Source: Anas platyrhynchos
Lineage: Eukaryota; Chordata; Aves; Anseriformes; Anatidae
Assembly (NCBI RefSeq): GCF_047663525.1
Contig: NC_092597.1
Span: 24,266,501 to 24,330,500 of the forward strand
Length of the DNA stretch: 64,000 nt
Direction of reading: 5' to 3'
The position numbers and the translations under genes were made by a program. Position 1 is the first letter of the stretch, and the number at the start of each line of letters is the position of its first letter. Shown one piece after another: positions 39,396-52,419 of this stretch. The notes beneath the pieces were generated by a model. It worked only from the letters and a program-made list of their open reading frames with translations, was not told the origin of the DNA and made no database searches.

Positions 39396-39461
39396 CCCTG
39401 AGGGGACCCTGAGGGGACCCTGAGGGGACCCTGAGGGGACCCTGAGGGGACCCTGAGGGGA
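39396..39461. repeat. 11-bp tandem repeat (CCCTGAGGGGA) x6 in the UACA promoter region
   Basis: Six perfect head-to-tail copies, then a degenerate seventh (CTTTGGGGGGA). Each unit holds CCCTGAGGG, which fits the AP-2 (TFAP2) consensus SCCTSRGGS with its three-base spacer. The array lies 335-400 bp upstream of the UACA start codon. Confidence 0.92.
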
Positions 39462-42080
39462 CTTTGGGGGGACGCTGCCCCCTCTCACCACACACTTCCA
39501 GTTCCCTCATCCTGGGAGCAGCTCCCTCAGTTTGGTCACGGCTTCGTTCAGCCTGAGCCACGTTTAATGTTTTATTTTCATCGCCTTGCTCCCAGCCCTG
39601 ACACGCACTGAGGAGTTGAAGGGCCTGCGTGTTATTTAATTACAAGTCGGGCTGTGTTGAAACACCAAAACCTCACTTATTGCGGTGGGATTAGAAAAAT
39701 CCAATCGATACACGTCTCCCTCTAATAAATGTGCAAGGCGAGCGCCGGCGCTCTTTAATCAACTCAGGCAAAACGTATATTTAAACACAAATTTCTTTCT
39801 AGACGGCCTGTGTAGAAGGAAAAACCATCGATGTCTTTAAATACACGCCAGAGAAGCCCAAAGACTGTGGCTGAGTTGGACCCCGCAGCCACACGTGTGG
39901 CTGGGAGGGACCGGTGGGCTCCTCACTAAAACCCTTCCCAGCAAGTCCCCCCCAGCCCAGCCTCAGCTGCAAGGCCCAGGTTTAAACTCTTCAGAGGAAA
40001 GGTGTTGGTGCCCTGTCAGGGCTCTCCACCCTGAGGAGCTGCCCTTTGATGCGGCCTCCCTCCTGCAGCCACCTCCCTCACCCTGTGGCACCTCCAGCCC
40101 CACGCGTTTGGGTCAGACTCCGAGAGCGGCTTCCCCTCGGAGAAATTAACGCCTTTGGACACCTCTCTGTCATGCAGACAGCGCTCATGCTGCCCTCGGA
40201 GGCTTGCAAGTCCCCTTTGAAGCCTGGTTCCCACCGGCGCAGCCAGGTCTTGCCCTCCTGTTGCTGCTAGCACAGGAACCTGGTTGTGCCCAGCACAGCT
40301 CGAAGCAACCCAACTGGTAAAATGACAGCAGCAGCTGGGAGCTGCTGAGATCAGGATTCCCCTGGTGTTCCCTACCCATGGCAATACAAGCAGTGGTTTC
40401 CTTCAGCCAGCCAAAAGTACAAAAGCAAATTCCTAGAGGGCACCAAGGCGCAGCTCCCCAAAGGGGTGTTTGCATGAGGATTTGAGCAAACAGGGCCAAG
40501 GAACATTCATGTGCGCTGACGAATCCAGGCAGAAAGTTAAGCCCCATCACCGGCACCGGTCTAGCCTGGGGCAGATGAACTGGTTTGAGTTCTTCAAATC
40601 AGTTCTTCAAACCTTCAAATCTGAGTTGTTGCAGGATATGGTTGGTTCATTAAAAAGATGTTTCCATTACCAAAAGATTCAGCTTCCCAAAATATCCGAG
40701 TTTTGGGACCAAACTAACAGCAGTAGCTTTCTCCTCCTTCCACCAACTTCGTGTTGTTTAATGGAAGCTCCTTCTGAATGGCTTCAGTAAGGGGGAAATC
40801 GGAATTTTAAAAATAACTCCTTGCTATCATTTCAGTGCCGAGACACTGCGCGTAGCAGTTCCAAGTGCCTCGCCACTTCCAGAGCAATTCCCTGTCCACA
40901 GATAACCACGCACACGGATGCATTTGCACCAACCAGCTGGGTCTCTGCTCTTTTGAAGGCTCAGCAGCTACCGCATTACGATGGCATCTGCCTTGTCAAC
41001 CAGCTTCCTCCTGCTGGAGTCACCCACGGTAACGCCTGTCACAGTCACACCGCGTTTCTCCAAGCCAGCTCTGCGCAGGGGAAAGCAGTGAGCCAGAGCA
41101 GCCTGAGCAGAGCCTGCCCGATTTTTTCTATTTTTTTTTTTTTGACTCCTGTCAAAGCAGAAAGCTCCCCATGCGAACACCATCTTTCAGCCCTAGTGCC
41201 GCATGTATCAGCACGGAACAAGATGTTTCATGTTAAATTACGGGGGGCTGACTTGTGCATTTGACTGGCAGCCAGGCTGTACCGATTCAGGAGGGCACCC
41301 AGCTGATCTCGCTGTCTCAGCAGCACGTACTGCAGCTCTCGCCCTGCCTCGCCAGCCCAAGCAGGGCCCTCGCAGTGCCGGTGTCCGTGCTCTAGTCCTT
41401 CCCCTGGCCACAATCCCAGCAATTTTCCCAGGTTCCGGCCACGATGACTACAGCTTTTTTCTCACTTTTCTCCCCAAATGAATTCAAGCTGCTGCTGCTG
41501 AGATTTTTGGCAGGTAGCTCCCAGTACATCACCCCTCTCCACAGCCCATCCCTCTCTCTGCCTATTAGCTAGACGCATCCTCGCTTATCCTGCAGTGTGC
41601 TCTCACCATCGCTGTTACTGCTTCTTGGCTCCTGTCACCTCGTTCCCCACTTGTCTGGCCAGACTTCCTCGCAGCTCTCGGCTGTGAGCGAGACAAGCCA
41701 ACACAAGCCAATCTGCTGGGGCTTGTATTTGCTTTGCTCGGGCACAACCAGCAGAGCACAACCTGGGGGCGGTGAGATAAGGTCACTTCACTGCTGACAA
41801 ACGGGGACCAAATGGGAACGTGCAGCTCCTGCTGGGTGTTTGTTCCACTCTCTTCCCAATTCCGTGTCATTCATTTCTTTCTGTGTGACTTCAAACCACA
41901 GGTTTCTTTGGAGCAATGGCTGGCGCTGGCTGTATGCCTGCTTGTACACGGATGTACAGCTTGGTGGACATCCTCTAGGTGCTCGTGCATCAGTGATGCT
42001 GTGCACACCACAGCCTTTATCCCACCATGCTGCCAGGGGTGCTCAGCGCTGGGATCATCAAACTACTGCTGAGCACGGCA

Positions 42081-42175
42081 GGACTGTTAGCGTTAGGTCA
42101 GAGGTTGGACTCGATGATCTTGAGGTCTCTTCCAACCTAGAAGTTCTGTGATTCTGTGATTCTGTGATTCTGTGA
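42081..42175 (+). mobile_element. CR1 LINE 3' end with octamer tail
   Basis: A 5'-truncated CR1. It shows the hallmark GAGGTTGGACTCGATGATCT, GAGGTCTCTTCCAACCTAGA and a terminal microsatellite of one GTTCTGTG and three ATTCTGTG units (42143-42175). This 3' end is characteristic of avian CR1 and supports a bird source. No coding part remains. Confidence 0.95.
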
Positions 42176-45100
42176 CTGCACACAGCGATGCACACTTCGT
42201 GCCATTTCAGGAACCAAGGCTAAAGTTTGACCTCAGCAAGCTGCTCATGTAGCTCAGAAGCTATCACACTCTGGATCTGTTCAAGTATTTCATTTTTTTG
42301 TGACAGTCTTTGCATCCTGCAGCACAACAAAGGGTGTATTTATTCCAGCAATGTTTGTGTGATATGTACGGGGCTAATGGCACACACAAGTTGCTGGCTG
42401 GCCTTCTAACAGGCCTGGAATCTAATTAATCTCTGGCAGGTTCCCGTGAAATAGAAGCAGTGTTGGCCTGCACATCTAGCAGTCAAGACAAACTAATTGG
42501 AGCCAAGCTGTACAGTGAGAACGGAGGAAGGAACGGCTGCACCACGGTGGAGGCTTGTCAGAGCAGCGCGCTGCCAAGGTCTGTTTCTGCTCTATTGGAA
42601 GAGCAACATTTATGCAATGCTCCCAGCCAGAGTTCAAAGAGAAATATTTGAATCAATTGCAAACCAGCACAAAGCTTGTGGTCACACACTCCACAAATGT
42701 AGGCGACACCGACTTTGGGCTTAGGAGCAGGACAGACAGCCGAGCAGCAGTCCTGCACATGGACCGGGACTCCCAGGCCCCTGCGTGCACCCAGGGGTGC
42801 CTCCCCCAGGGAGCACCCCCTAAGCAGACCACTACGTGGCAACGTGTCACCAAAAAGCTGCATCTCAACAGGCTTTGCTTTGCAGGTATTTGATACGACA
42901 CAAAAACAGATCGGTCAGAATACGTTACACTCCTCCAGGCTTATCAGTCAGTTTGTTAACGGGACACAAAAATCAAACCCCAACCTGACTGCGAGGGGAA
43001 CACGCTCCTCACTACTTCTGCTGGGGTCATTGAAGTCCCCAGCCAATGCCTTCCTGCCTTAATCACCCAGATAAATTAACCTCCATGCCAAGCACCTGCA
43101 GGGAGGAGGATATAATTTTATCCTCCTTTGCTGTTGAGCCCATGAGGAACCACGGTCTCTGCTAGAAGGACACAGCGAGCCCTTGCTCTGCAAGCCCTCC
43201 TCACACCCTGCCTGTGCCCAGGCTAGCGGCCAGGATGCAGTGTGCCTGAGAGGCTCCTGGGGATGGAGGAGCCACAGCCACGGAGAATTTCTGCCAGGCA
43301 CTGGGAAATGTTGTACAACACACAGCCAACGCGATGCAGGGTCTGCGCTTTCCACTTGTTTCACCCTCCTTTTGTTTTGGACTCCAAGAACGGCGAGGGG
43401 AGGAAGCACGTTTAGACGGAAACCTTGCAGCCAGGGTTTGCACGCTGTGCTCCTGAACCTGCCTGGAACGGTGCCGCGCTTAGGAAAAAAAAAAAAAAAT
43501 GTTTTAGGAAAAAACAAAATGTGTGCCAGCCTCTGGGGAGCCCACTTTGACAAAAGCTCGGCCGCCAGCCTGGCTGCTCTCACTGCTTCCTCGTGGCTGT
43601 GTCAGAGCACCCGGCTGTCCCGGGAGGCAGCGAGCCCAGCCACGAGGCACAGCACCCAGCCCGGGCACGAGACCATGCATGTCACGAGCAGCTCCCAGCA
43701 CACAGCAGCAGGAGCAGTGGGAATGGGAACAGGTGGGAAGCGACTTTCCAAAGCCATATATCAGGTCAGAGGTGGGTGTGGAAACTATGCGCTGCCTACC
43801 AACTAAACAGCCAAGAGAACAGGATGTCCCGAGTGTTCCTTACTGATTCAAGAACACCCCAAAAGGAGATAACACCCCGAAGGCAGGGAATCTGCTTTGG
43901 CAGTGGGGGAAGGCAGGGACCGAAGAGCTCCTCAGCCTTCCCCATGCACATGCAGAAAGTGGCTGCAGCTCTCATGGCTGCGTGGGACTCTGGCTCCGGC
44001 TGTAAGGGGAGGGTTTTGAAATCCAGCTGGGGAAGGTGAACATGTAAAAGCATCTCGTCTTGGCTGTCCAAGCCTTGCTGAGCACCTCTGCTGCTCCGAG
44101 AGAGCAAATATGTTCTCGGAGAAGTGGAATTGTTGAGATGAGGCAACAGCACTGACAGCCAGCCAGTAAAGCTGGGAAGTTGGTAGCCCTGTGGTCCACG
44201 GCATGTACGGTAAATTGTATTAACTGGGCAGCACGGGTGTGAGGGAGCTGAACTTCCAAATGGAACTAAGGGCGATGGATCAGGTACCGAGTGCAGCACT
44301 GTGAGCACTCCCTGATGAGCAGTGCGTCCCCGGGGGCTTTCGGCAGCAAGCCAACAGGGAGGGCTGGGGGCTTTCTGCCAGGGGTCCCATCCCTCTGTGG
44401 GACCCTGTGCTTGTGGGGCCTCCAGCCCTGGTGCTGGCCCTGGCGGGGAACACCAGGGACATCCCTGCGGGGACCGGGGCTCCTGGGGCTGCACCAAGCG
44501 GAACAGGGCAGCGGCAGGACAAAGCCCATCACCCGCGGGCTGGTTTGGTCACACAGATAAACAGAGGGCAGACAAATAGAAGGGATAAAGAGGAGTGATA
44601 AGGAGACTAAAGGAATGTAAAGATCAAAGGGAGCAAACCATAACCCGACCTGAGTGCCTTCACAGGCAAGACAGCACAGGCTGGCGGGGGGTAACCCTGC
44701 TCCCATCCGATGGCTGATTCATTCCCAGTGAAAAAGGGACAGAAACAGGGCTCGGTGTGAACGTACAAACCCATCTGAACACCCGCAGAGCTCCAGGGAG
44801 CCGCTGCTGTCTGCGGGGAGCAGCAGCACACACATGGGTGGCAGCCGGGCCCGGAGGAAGCCGTCCCCAGCAGCTGCTTGTTGTTAGCACGTCTGCCTCC
44901 GTCCTCACGCGCAGGGTTTGCTGGCTGCTTGCACTGGAAACAGGCTCCCAGGCAACGCAGGTCGCAGTTTCCAAAGCTTTCGCGGTGGAAAGCAAAAGGA
45001 AAGGTCTCCTTGGGGAACAGCGAGTGTCTTATCCCTGCACGCAGGGTGTCTGGGGCTGGACCATTGGAAGGTCAGAGCCTTGCTTAAATTGACATGGACA

Positions 45101-48100
45101 AACTGAAAGCAGAAGTCTGCTAAAGGAGCAGCTGAACCTGCAGCAGCAAAACCCGCAGCAGACCCCTGAGGTGATTTGGGCTGGGAGTGCCTCAGGAGGC
45201 CAGCAAGGCCGGCACGCAGCCGTCTGCTCCTGCTGGCTCTGCCCAGGTCCCACACACGCCACTTCAGTGCTTCTCCTGCAAAATGCATCTCCCCCTGCAC
45301 TCGCTGCTCCCTCTTGGATGCTGGCTGATGGTAAAATGGGGCATGAAATTCCTGTGAATGGGATTGAGCTGTGGAAAGGGGCTTTGGCTCACAGCAGACA
45401 GCAATCTGCACACAAATCCGGGAGCTGGGTCAGCTGTAGATCGGGGGCCTCAGCCCGTGGAGGGGCCAAGGAAGGAGGCGCAGCGCGTCCTGCTGCCTCC
45501 ACGCCTCACCTCGCCGGGCCAGGCAGTGAGCAGCGGCCTGAAATACCTGCCTGTTCAGTTCTTCAGCCATGAAACACGAACTTGGAGAGCTGTTCAGGGA
45601 CAGATTTTCTCAGTCTCATCACTGCAAGAGACAGAAAAGCACCTGTGGGTCCAAGCATCCTGGCAGCCTGAGACCTGTGCTGCAGAGAGCCCTTTCTGCT
45701 GCCCCTTCCGTGTGCTTCTCCACGATCCAGGCACCAGGACAGGCTCAAGGTAGGCACTGGGCAGGTCCCACAGCACAGGGTACCACGTCTCCTTCAGGAC
45801 AGCACCTCAGAGCATCTGCACCTCTGCCCTGGTGCTCTCGAGGGGCACACATCCCTGCCTGGGACCTGCTGCTCCTGGATCGGTGCCCAAATGCAGGGCT
45901 GATACCAGCCAGGATGACCCCACTGCCTCTGCACCACGCCTGGATGTCCCAGGCAGCCTCGCACCGCACATGTGAGGCCAGGCAGGAGCACAGGTAAGCC
46001 CGCTGTAGCTCCAGTTCTGTTGGGGTGCAGTGAACTTGGCTGCAAGGACGTCCCAGTGCCATATTTTGCACCACAACAGACAGCGCTGCGTCCACACCCA
46101 CATCCTCCCCACAGTCCCAGCCTGAAGGAAAGCAGCAGGAGGCTGGCTTGCTTCAGAACTACTGGCTATGGAGACCTGGAAAACACGGGGTGGTATAAAG
46201 CAAGCAGTGAAAAGCATTTAAACCGAGGACTGAACAATCTTATAAAAAATAAGAGTATTAAACAAAAAGAGAAACTCAGGAGACTGTGTTCTGGTGCAGA
46301 ACCTCTCCTTCTGCAACCTTTGGCACAGCAAACGAGCCCCTCCACCTCATGCTTTCCCAGTAAAATTGGCAGGTGTGTAAGATGTGCTCTAGCTGCACGT
46401 AAGTGGAAAGAGAGGAAGAGTTTTCCCCTATTTTGCATGCTCAATTACTGTTTACAGGGATCAGGCTGGGAGAAAAACCTCGGGTACTGTCCAAGCCACA
46501 TTCGTTCGTCATCGCCCCGTCCAGCACCAGGTCCTGGTGGTGGCTGCTCAGGGCTGGGCTGCCATACATCCCCCCCAGGTTTAGGGCTGCCATGCCACCT
46601 GGGTCTGTTGTCCATACCAATGGGGGAAAGAAAATGGGTTGTATTTTGAACAAAAGCTGAAATTCTGGAGCACAAGACCCAGACATCGGGGAAGAGAGCC
46701 TGTTGCCAAGCCGCTATAATCCCAGCACTTTCCCCCGCTGTATTTAGCATTCCTGATCGTGGAATTTGGACCACGCTAATGCTGATTAACACTCCGTGTT
46801 AGGTCGCATGAGCTTTTCTCCAGCCATGGCAGAGGATAGCCACCCACCCTTCGTACTTGCTTAGCATCTGACTGAGCACGCTGCTCTACCCCTTGCCAGC
46901 CAAAGCCACCGGGAATGAAAGGCCCCTTAAATGTTTAACTGGTCCCAACATGGCTCAATTCCTAAACACAGAACGGTGTCCTTCTATAAACCTGGATACC
47001 AAGGTCAGGATCGCACTGGTCCCGGGGTGGGAAAGCTGCAGCAGGCGACTGGGACGAGGCACGGGCGGCAGGAGCCGACACGAGTGAGCACAGCGCTTTT
47101 AGTGATGGAGCTCTGGTAACCGCCAGCCCATAAATAATGCAGCTAATTTTACACCTGCACTCATTCTTCCACGCTAGGCATTCAGCACGGATACACTGCA
47201 GCCTAAAATTAGAGCAGGTTACAGACATGGTCTTTAACATGTTAAAAGTAGAAACATGCCAATGGACGCAGCGTTCTCAGCCCGTCTCTCCAGCCTGTTT
47301 CCACTTGGGGCGGGGAAAACATACCAGACACCGCTCTGGGCATCTCCTGTTCCGCGGGGCTTTTCCATCCCTCAGCGTTTTGTTACAGCACCGTGGCTGT
47401 GGGATAAATCCAGCACCGTGTGGGAGTGTGTAACCTGTGTGTAACCTGCCGGGCTCTGAGCATCGCCCACCTAAGCCTTCAGCCACCTCTGCCCGAGGCA
47501 CGCGTCGTGACACAGCACTTCTCCAGCAGAATTATTTCATTCAGCCTCCCGGGATGGGGAGAACACCTCCAGCATGTGTAACTACATCTGGGTGCAAGGA
47601 GCTGTTCGGTCACAGGAGCACCTCTGCGGTCCAGAGATGAGAGGAGCGGTTTTGGGGAGGCAGATGGCAGGGTCAGGATGGAGCTTGAGCTTGGTGGCAG
47701 TGCCCGTCCGCCTGCAGCTGGGGTTTTAGGGCAGGACCAGCGCCGTGCTCATCCTGGCGTGTGGGCAGCTGAGGTCACAGCAGCCACGCAGGTTGGGCCA
47801 GGGCAAGGAGACACATCAGGCCAAATTACGGGGAAGGGCTTCTGATGGGAAACTCCCGTGAGAAAGAATGAACGCGAGAAGCAACTCCCCAGCCGCTCCC
47901 AAGGGCTAATTGCTGAGAGTAATGAACCGAGAGGCACGCAGGGAAGGCCCCAGCAAGTCATTAGCCCTCAGCTGGATGAGGATCGTGGCCCTCCCTGCAG
48001 CTGGGCCCAGGTGGAGCCCCCAGGCTCCCCGTGGGGCAGGGGCTCCTGCTCGGCAGCCCGGGCACGCTCGCCTGGGTGCGGTGCCGATACCAGCCCTGGG

Positions 48101-51100
48101 CAGGGCCGGTGGCAGAAGCAGGACGTCCAGACGGACGAGGGATGCCGGCTGTGGGGTGGAGGACAGGGTGTGCTCTGCCAGGGGTCCGGGATGGCACCGG
48201 GATGGCCCCAAGCTCCTGGTGTCCCCTGGGACCGGGGGCAGAGGAGAGTACCCGCAGGGTTTGCCCGTGGCGTGGTGCAAGGGCCTGGCTCGGCCTCGTC
48301 CCCAAGCACCAGCGAGCAGCGATGTTGGGGTTCACAGCACGGGGCCCTTTGAACCCCCTGGGGTGCACACTTGGGACCCACAAGGGCTGACACAGGCGCT
48401 GTGATCGGGGCTGGCCACGGGGGCCATCGCTCAGCCCGCTCCCACAGGGAGCTCGGCAATAAAGACGGGGCAGATGAGAGAGGAGCAGAAGCTTCGTTAG
48501 TCCCAACGCAGAGAGCTGGGCCAGGGGACCATAAATCCCTCTTGTTTATACAAAAAAAGGGGCCGCAGGGTTTTCCACTCTCCACCCAATTAAAAAACAA
48601 AAGCGGGGAGTGGAGCTGCTGATAACGCAGCCCGAGGCCGCCTTGCTTTTACCTTGGGGCTGTCGCAGGGCCAGGAGCGGCTGCGGCCTCGCTGCTGCTC
48701 CCAGTTTCGGGTGAACCCCATCCCCGTCCATCCAGGACCTGGTGAAGCCGATGTGGGGTCGGTGCAGGAGGCAGTTTTGGGGCAGAAGCCGGGCGGTCAG
48801 GAGCCCAGCGCCACCTCCACGGTGCTCAGCGCGCTGTGGCCTGAGAGGTGGCGGCCCTGACAGCGACGGGTAGCGACGTCCAGCAATAACAAATGCTGCA
48901 ACAGGAGAAATATTCCTGGAACAACAGCTAGCAGCTCTGCCAGGAGCCGTCCCCACTTTGGGACCAGCTGATATTTCGCTTCCAGTGCGTGCTGGCAGCG
49001 TGGCCACAGCCCTGCGCTGCTCTGCCTGGCTCCAGTGTGGGTTACCCTCACCACCAGCACCCACGTCCTCACCAGGCTCAGTCCCTCATCCACACAAGCG
49101 CCATCCCCTGCTCCCTGGGCATCGTTCTGCCAGGGGGACGAGCTGCCAGGGACACAGGAACGCTTTCAGCCATACGCAGCCTCCCCACGGGGCTTCTCCA
49201 GCCTCATCTGCGCTTCCCCACCCCGCTGAGGGCTCTGGTGCAGGGGGCAGGCGGCTGTGGGCTCCCTGAGCAGCCTCAGCCCCCTGGTTTTATGTCTGCA
49301 TCGCTGCCAGCCCTGGGGAGGCCCGTGGGGCACCTGCTGCCCCCGTCCTCCCAAATTGGGACCCAGGTGGGAGCAGAACAGGAGGCAGGGGGCAGGCACC
49401 AAACCGTCAGGGCCCCAGGCATCGCTCCTGGCTGGCCTGCACCGGGGCAGAGGCTGCCCCATAATCCCAGCCCGTGTGTTTCCCAGCCCTGCCCAGAGCC
49501 CCAAAGCCCAGGGCATTTCCCAGCCCTGCCAGGGCACAAACACAGCCACAGGGACGCAGCCAGGCGCCGGGCAGCGCCGCCTCTCCTTGTTGTGGACACC
49601 GCCGGAGCCACCACGGCACCGTCCCCAGCTGAGCCCTCCTGGGCACGCGGGAGCCACCGCAGGGCTGACAAAGCAGGTCTGGCACCAGCGGCACACACGG
49701 ATCGAAATGAGACACAGATGCTGTTCTGAGGGCATGACAGCAGCGCGATCTATTTTTCTCCACTGACTTGTAATAAACATCTCCTTTGGCTCTAGGGGAA
49801 CCGCAGGATTTCCTCAGCCGGGTCTGTGTTTGCCAGCTGCGGCTGCAGAGGGAGGGCAGCCCCCCGCTCCACCTCTGGCTTCCCACAGGAAACCTCCGCA
49901 CCCCAAAACTCTGATATTTGGGTCTCTGAGCCCCCACGGGTCTGGGTCTTTGCCATCAGCCCTGTGGTTGGTGCCTGGCCCCGTCCTGAATCCCCTGCAC
50001 GGGGCTGGAGGAAGGCTGGGGGGTGGTGTGGGGGCAGCTGCCGGGACACGGCTGCAAGGCCCGGACCTTGGCATGCCGGGCATGAAACGCTCCCTGCCCA
50101 CACCAAAGCTTTCGGCACTGTCATAAGGCAAACAAACCTTAACACAAAGGTATGCGCGGGCATGTCTGGGCACCCAGGCGCTTTTGCAAGCCTTACCAGG
50201 CAGCTAAGTGCCCCTGGAAAGGTGCTGCAGGGCCATGGAGGGCACCTGAGCACTGTTGTGTGCTGGGGTTGAAGCGAGGCCAGGCTTTCAGAGCACAGCA
50301 CGGGGAGAACATTTCAGCTCCCCATGGGGCTGGCACAGCCAGGTCCCTGCTGGGGCTGCACAAGGGGCCCAGAGCCAGCCCTGCTGTGCTCCCCCACTCT
50401 TGTCCCTCTGTGCGAGCACACAGCAAGAGAGATTTTCAGGTGTTTTCTTTCTTTGTGTGCAAAGTGTTCCATAGAAAGAGAAGTCCCTAAAATGCTGGTG
50501 CCCCCTGCCCACTCTGTTCCCTCTCCGCAGAGTGGGCTCCCACAGCCACCCTGCCCTGGGGAGAGGGGCACATTGGGGAGAAAAAGGTGAGAAGAAACCC
50601 AACAAAGAACTGAAAATGGCACGGCTGTGCGCGTCATATGAAGCATTTGTTCAAATTCACAGCTTGAGCACAAGCTTTGCTGAAATTTCTCGCACTTTCA
50701 ATGACAAGCAGCCCCAAAATCAAGGTGGTTTCTCAGCAGCCTCCTCTCCAAAGCGCTCTCAGCAGGACGCGTTTGTCACATCCCGCGATGAGGCAGCGCG
50801 GTGGCACGCGATGCTCGCAGCTGCACGTCTGGCAGGCTCGGGAAGCAATCCCACAGCATCATTTACTGCTCATCCTGAAATGAAAGCACTGCGGGGACAG
50901 AAGGGATGGCGTTGCCCTCCCTCCTTCATTAGGTGACACCGCGCTCTGTCACAGGCTTTGATCTCCCCAGGCTCCGGGAGATGTGCAGTTGCGTGGTTGT
51001 TTTCTCCAGCTCCATTACCTGCCCCGGCGAGGTAATGACATCCCTCCAACCCCAGGAGAAGGAAGCATTTCCAGGCTGATTTAGCAGCTCCTGAAAGACT

Positions 51101-52368
51101 GCTTTAAATAAACTAATTAGCGAGCAAGCCTTCATTTCTAGATTTAGCAACATTCAGTGCAAATTAAAGGTGACGAGTGGCATCGGAGCTGAGCCGTGCA
51201 TGACCCTCACTGCAGCGGGTGCTCTCCAAAGGCCGGGTGCCTGCGCAGGGCTTTGTGGCCATGGGGTGACGGCCGCAGGGAAGGGCCGGTGCCAGGGGTA
51301 GGAGATGAGGGCAGGAGGTGAGTGAGATGTGGAGCTGGTTGGGAAGTGAGGCCCAGGTAGGCAGAGCGCACTGGTCGCAGTGCCGTGCGTTTTGGGCACC
51401 TCCTTCGCTCACGAGTAAGGGAGGTGCAAAGGCTGCAGTGCACCAAGAGGGGAGCTGGGCTGGTAAAAACTCCGGGTGCTGCAGGGACGTCTCAGCCCCT
51501 CTCCCTCCCTGCCACAAAGCAGCTGGAGAAATCTGATTTACTTGGACTGAAGGCGATTACGGCTGCTTGACACCCAGGGAGGCAGCAGGGCCAGCAGGTC
51601 CCGTGCTGGCACGCCGGTGGGGGTCGGGGCCAAAAGGGCTGGGAGTGGGGGCGCGGGGCGGTGTTTGTCAGGGGGCACCTGCGTGGCCTTGGAGGGATGG
51701 GTTTGGTGCTCGGGAACACGCTCTGCAGATCGCTCACCACGTTTTTCCACATTTAGCTCGCTAATTCCACTTTGTGTTAGTGATTAGCAGGAGTGACTCG
51801 GGCAAGGCTTTGAGTAATCCCCATGGATGGCATTAGAGCACCCGGAGAGCCCATTGGAGGTGAGAGGGAGCCACACGCAGCCTTAATGGACTTTGGCTCA
51901 AGCCCTGCTGGGGCTGCGTGGGGGATCCATTAGCTCTTTACTCCCCAGTGTAAGCGCCTTAACACCGGGGTGGGTGGGTGGATGCCACCAGCTCCAAGCC
52001 CTGCTGGCACCCAGGGCACACACCTGGGGGGGAAGCACTTCCCTGGGAAGATGCCACAGCTGAGCACAAAGCCATATGAAGCACGCTGCTGCCTCCCATC
52101 CCGTGGGGTGGGAGCAACTGGTGCGGCAGGGCCAGAGCAGCTCTGGGCTCTGCTGTGCTGGGAAGACCTCAAAGTGCAGCAGGAAAACAAGGAAACCACC
52201 CCCAGGCTGGAGTAAAGGAAGGGAAAGAGTGACGTAAGGAAAAGGTGATGTAGAAGGGGGTGGATAGGGTAGGAAGGGTGTTTTTAGTTTCTCCCTGCTC
52301 TAGCAGTAATAGGTAATAAATTATATTAGTCTCCCAGTGCTGAGCATGTTTTGCCAATGGTAACTGGT

Positions 52369-52419
52369 AAAAAACAAAAACAAACAAAACAAACAAACAA
52401 ACAAAACAAAAAAAAAAAC
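52369..52419. repeat. CAAA/CAAAA microsatellite
   Basis: A-rich simple repeat with CAAA and CAAAA units ending in a run of 11 A. On the minus strand it makes a spurious phenylalanine/cysteine-rich open frame. Confidence 0.9.

Larger units (their letters stand above)
38940..39480 (-). promoter_or_regulatory. UACA: CpG island and probable UACA promoter
   Basis: A very GC- and CpG-dense block covers exon 1 and about 400 bp upstream of its start codon. It has GC boxes (CGCCCCGCCCCC near 39206-39217), CCAAT boxes at 39231-39235 and 39263-39267, and a TTTAAA at 39301-39306 that could act as a weak TATA-like element. The transcription start is not resolvable. The pattern fits a dispersed CpG-island promoter for UACA. 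Confidence 0.75.

Noticed and set aside
43000-50700. Many open frames of 100-250 codons on both strands
   Set aside because: They overlap in several frames at once, are rich in P, A, G, R and S from GC-rich composition, match no family known to me and do not chain through splice sites.
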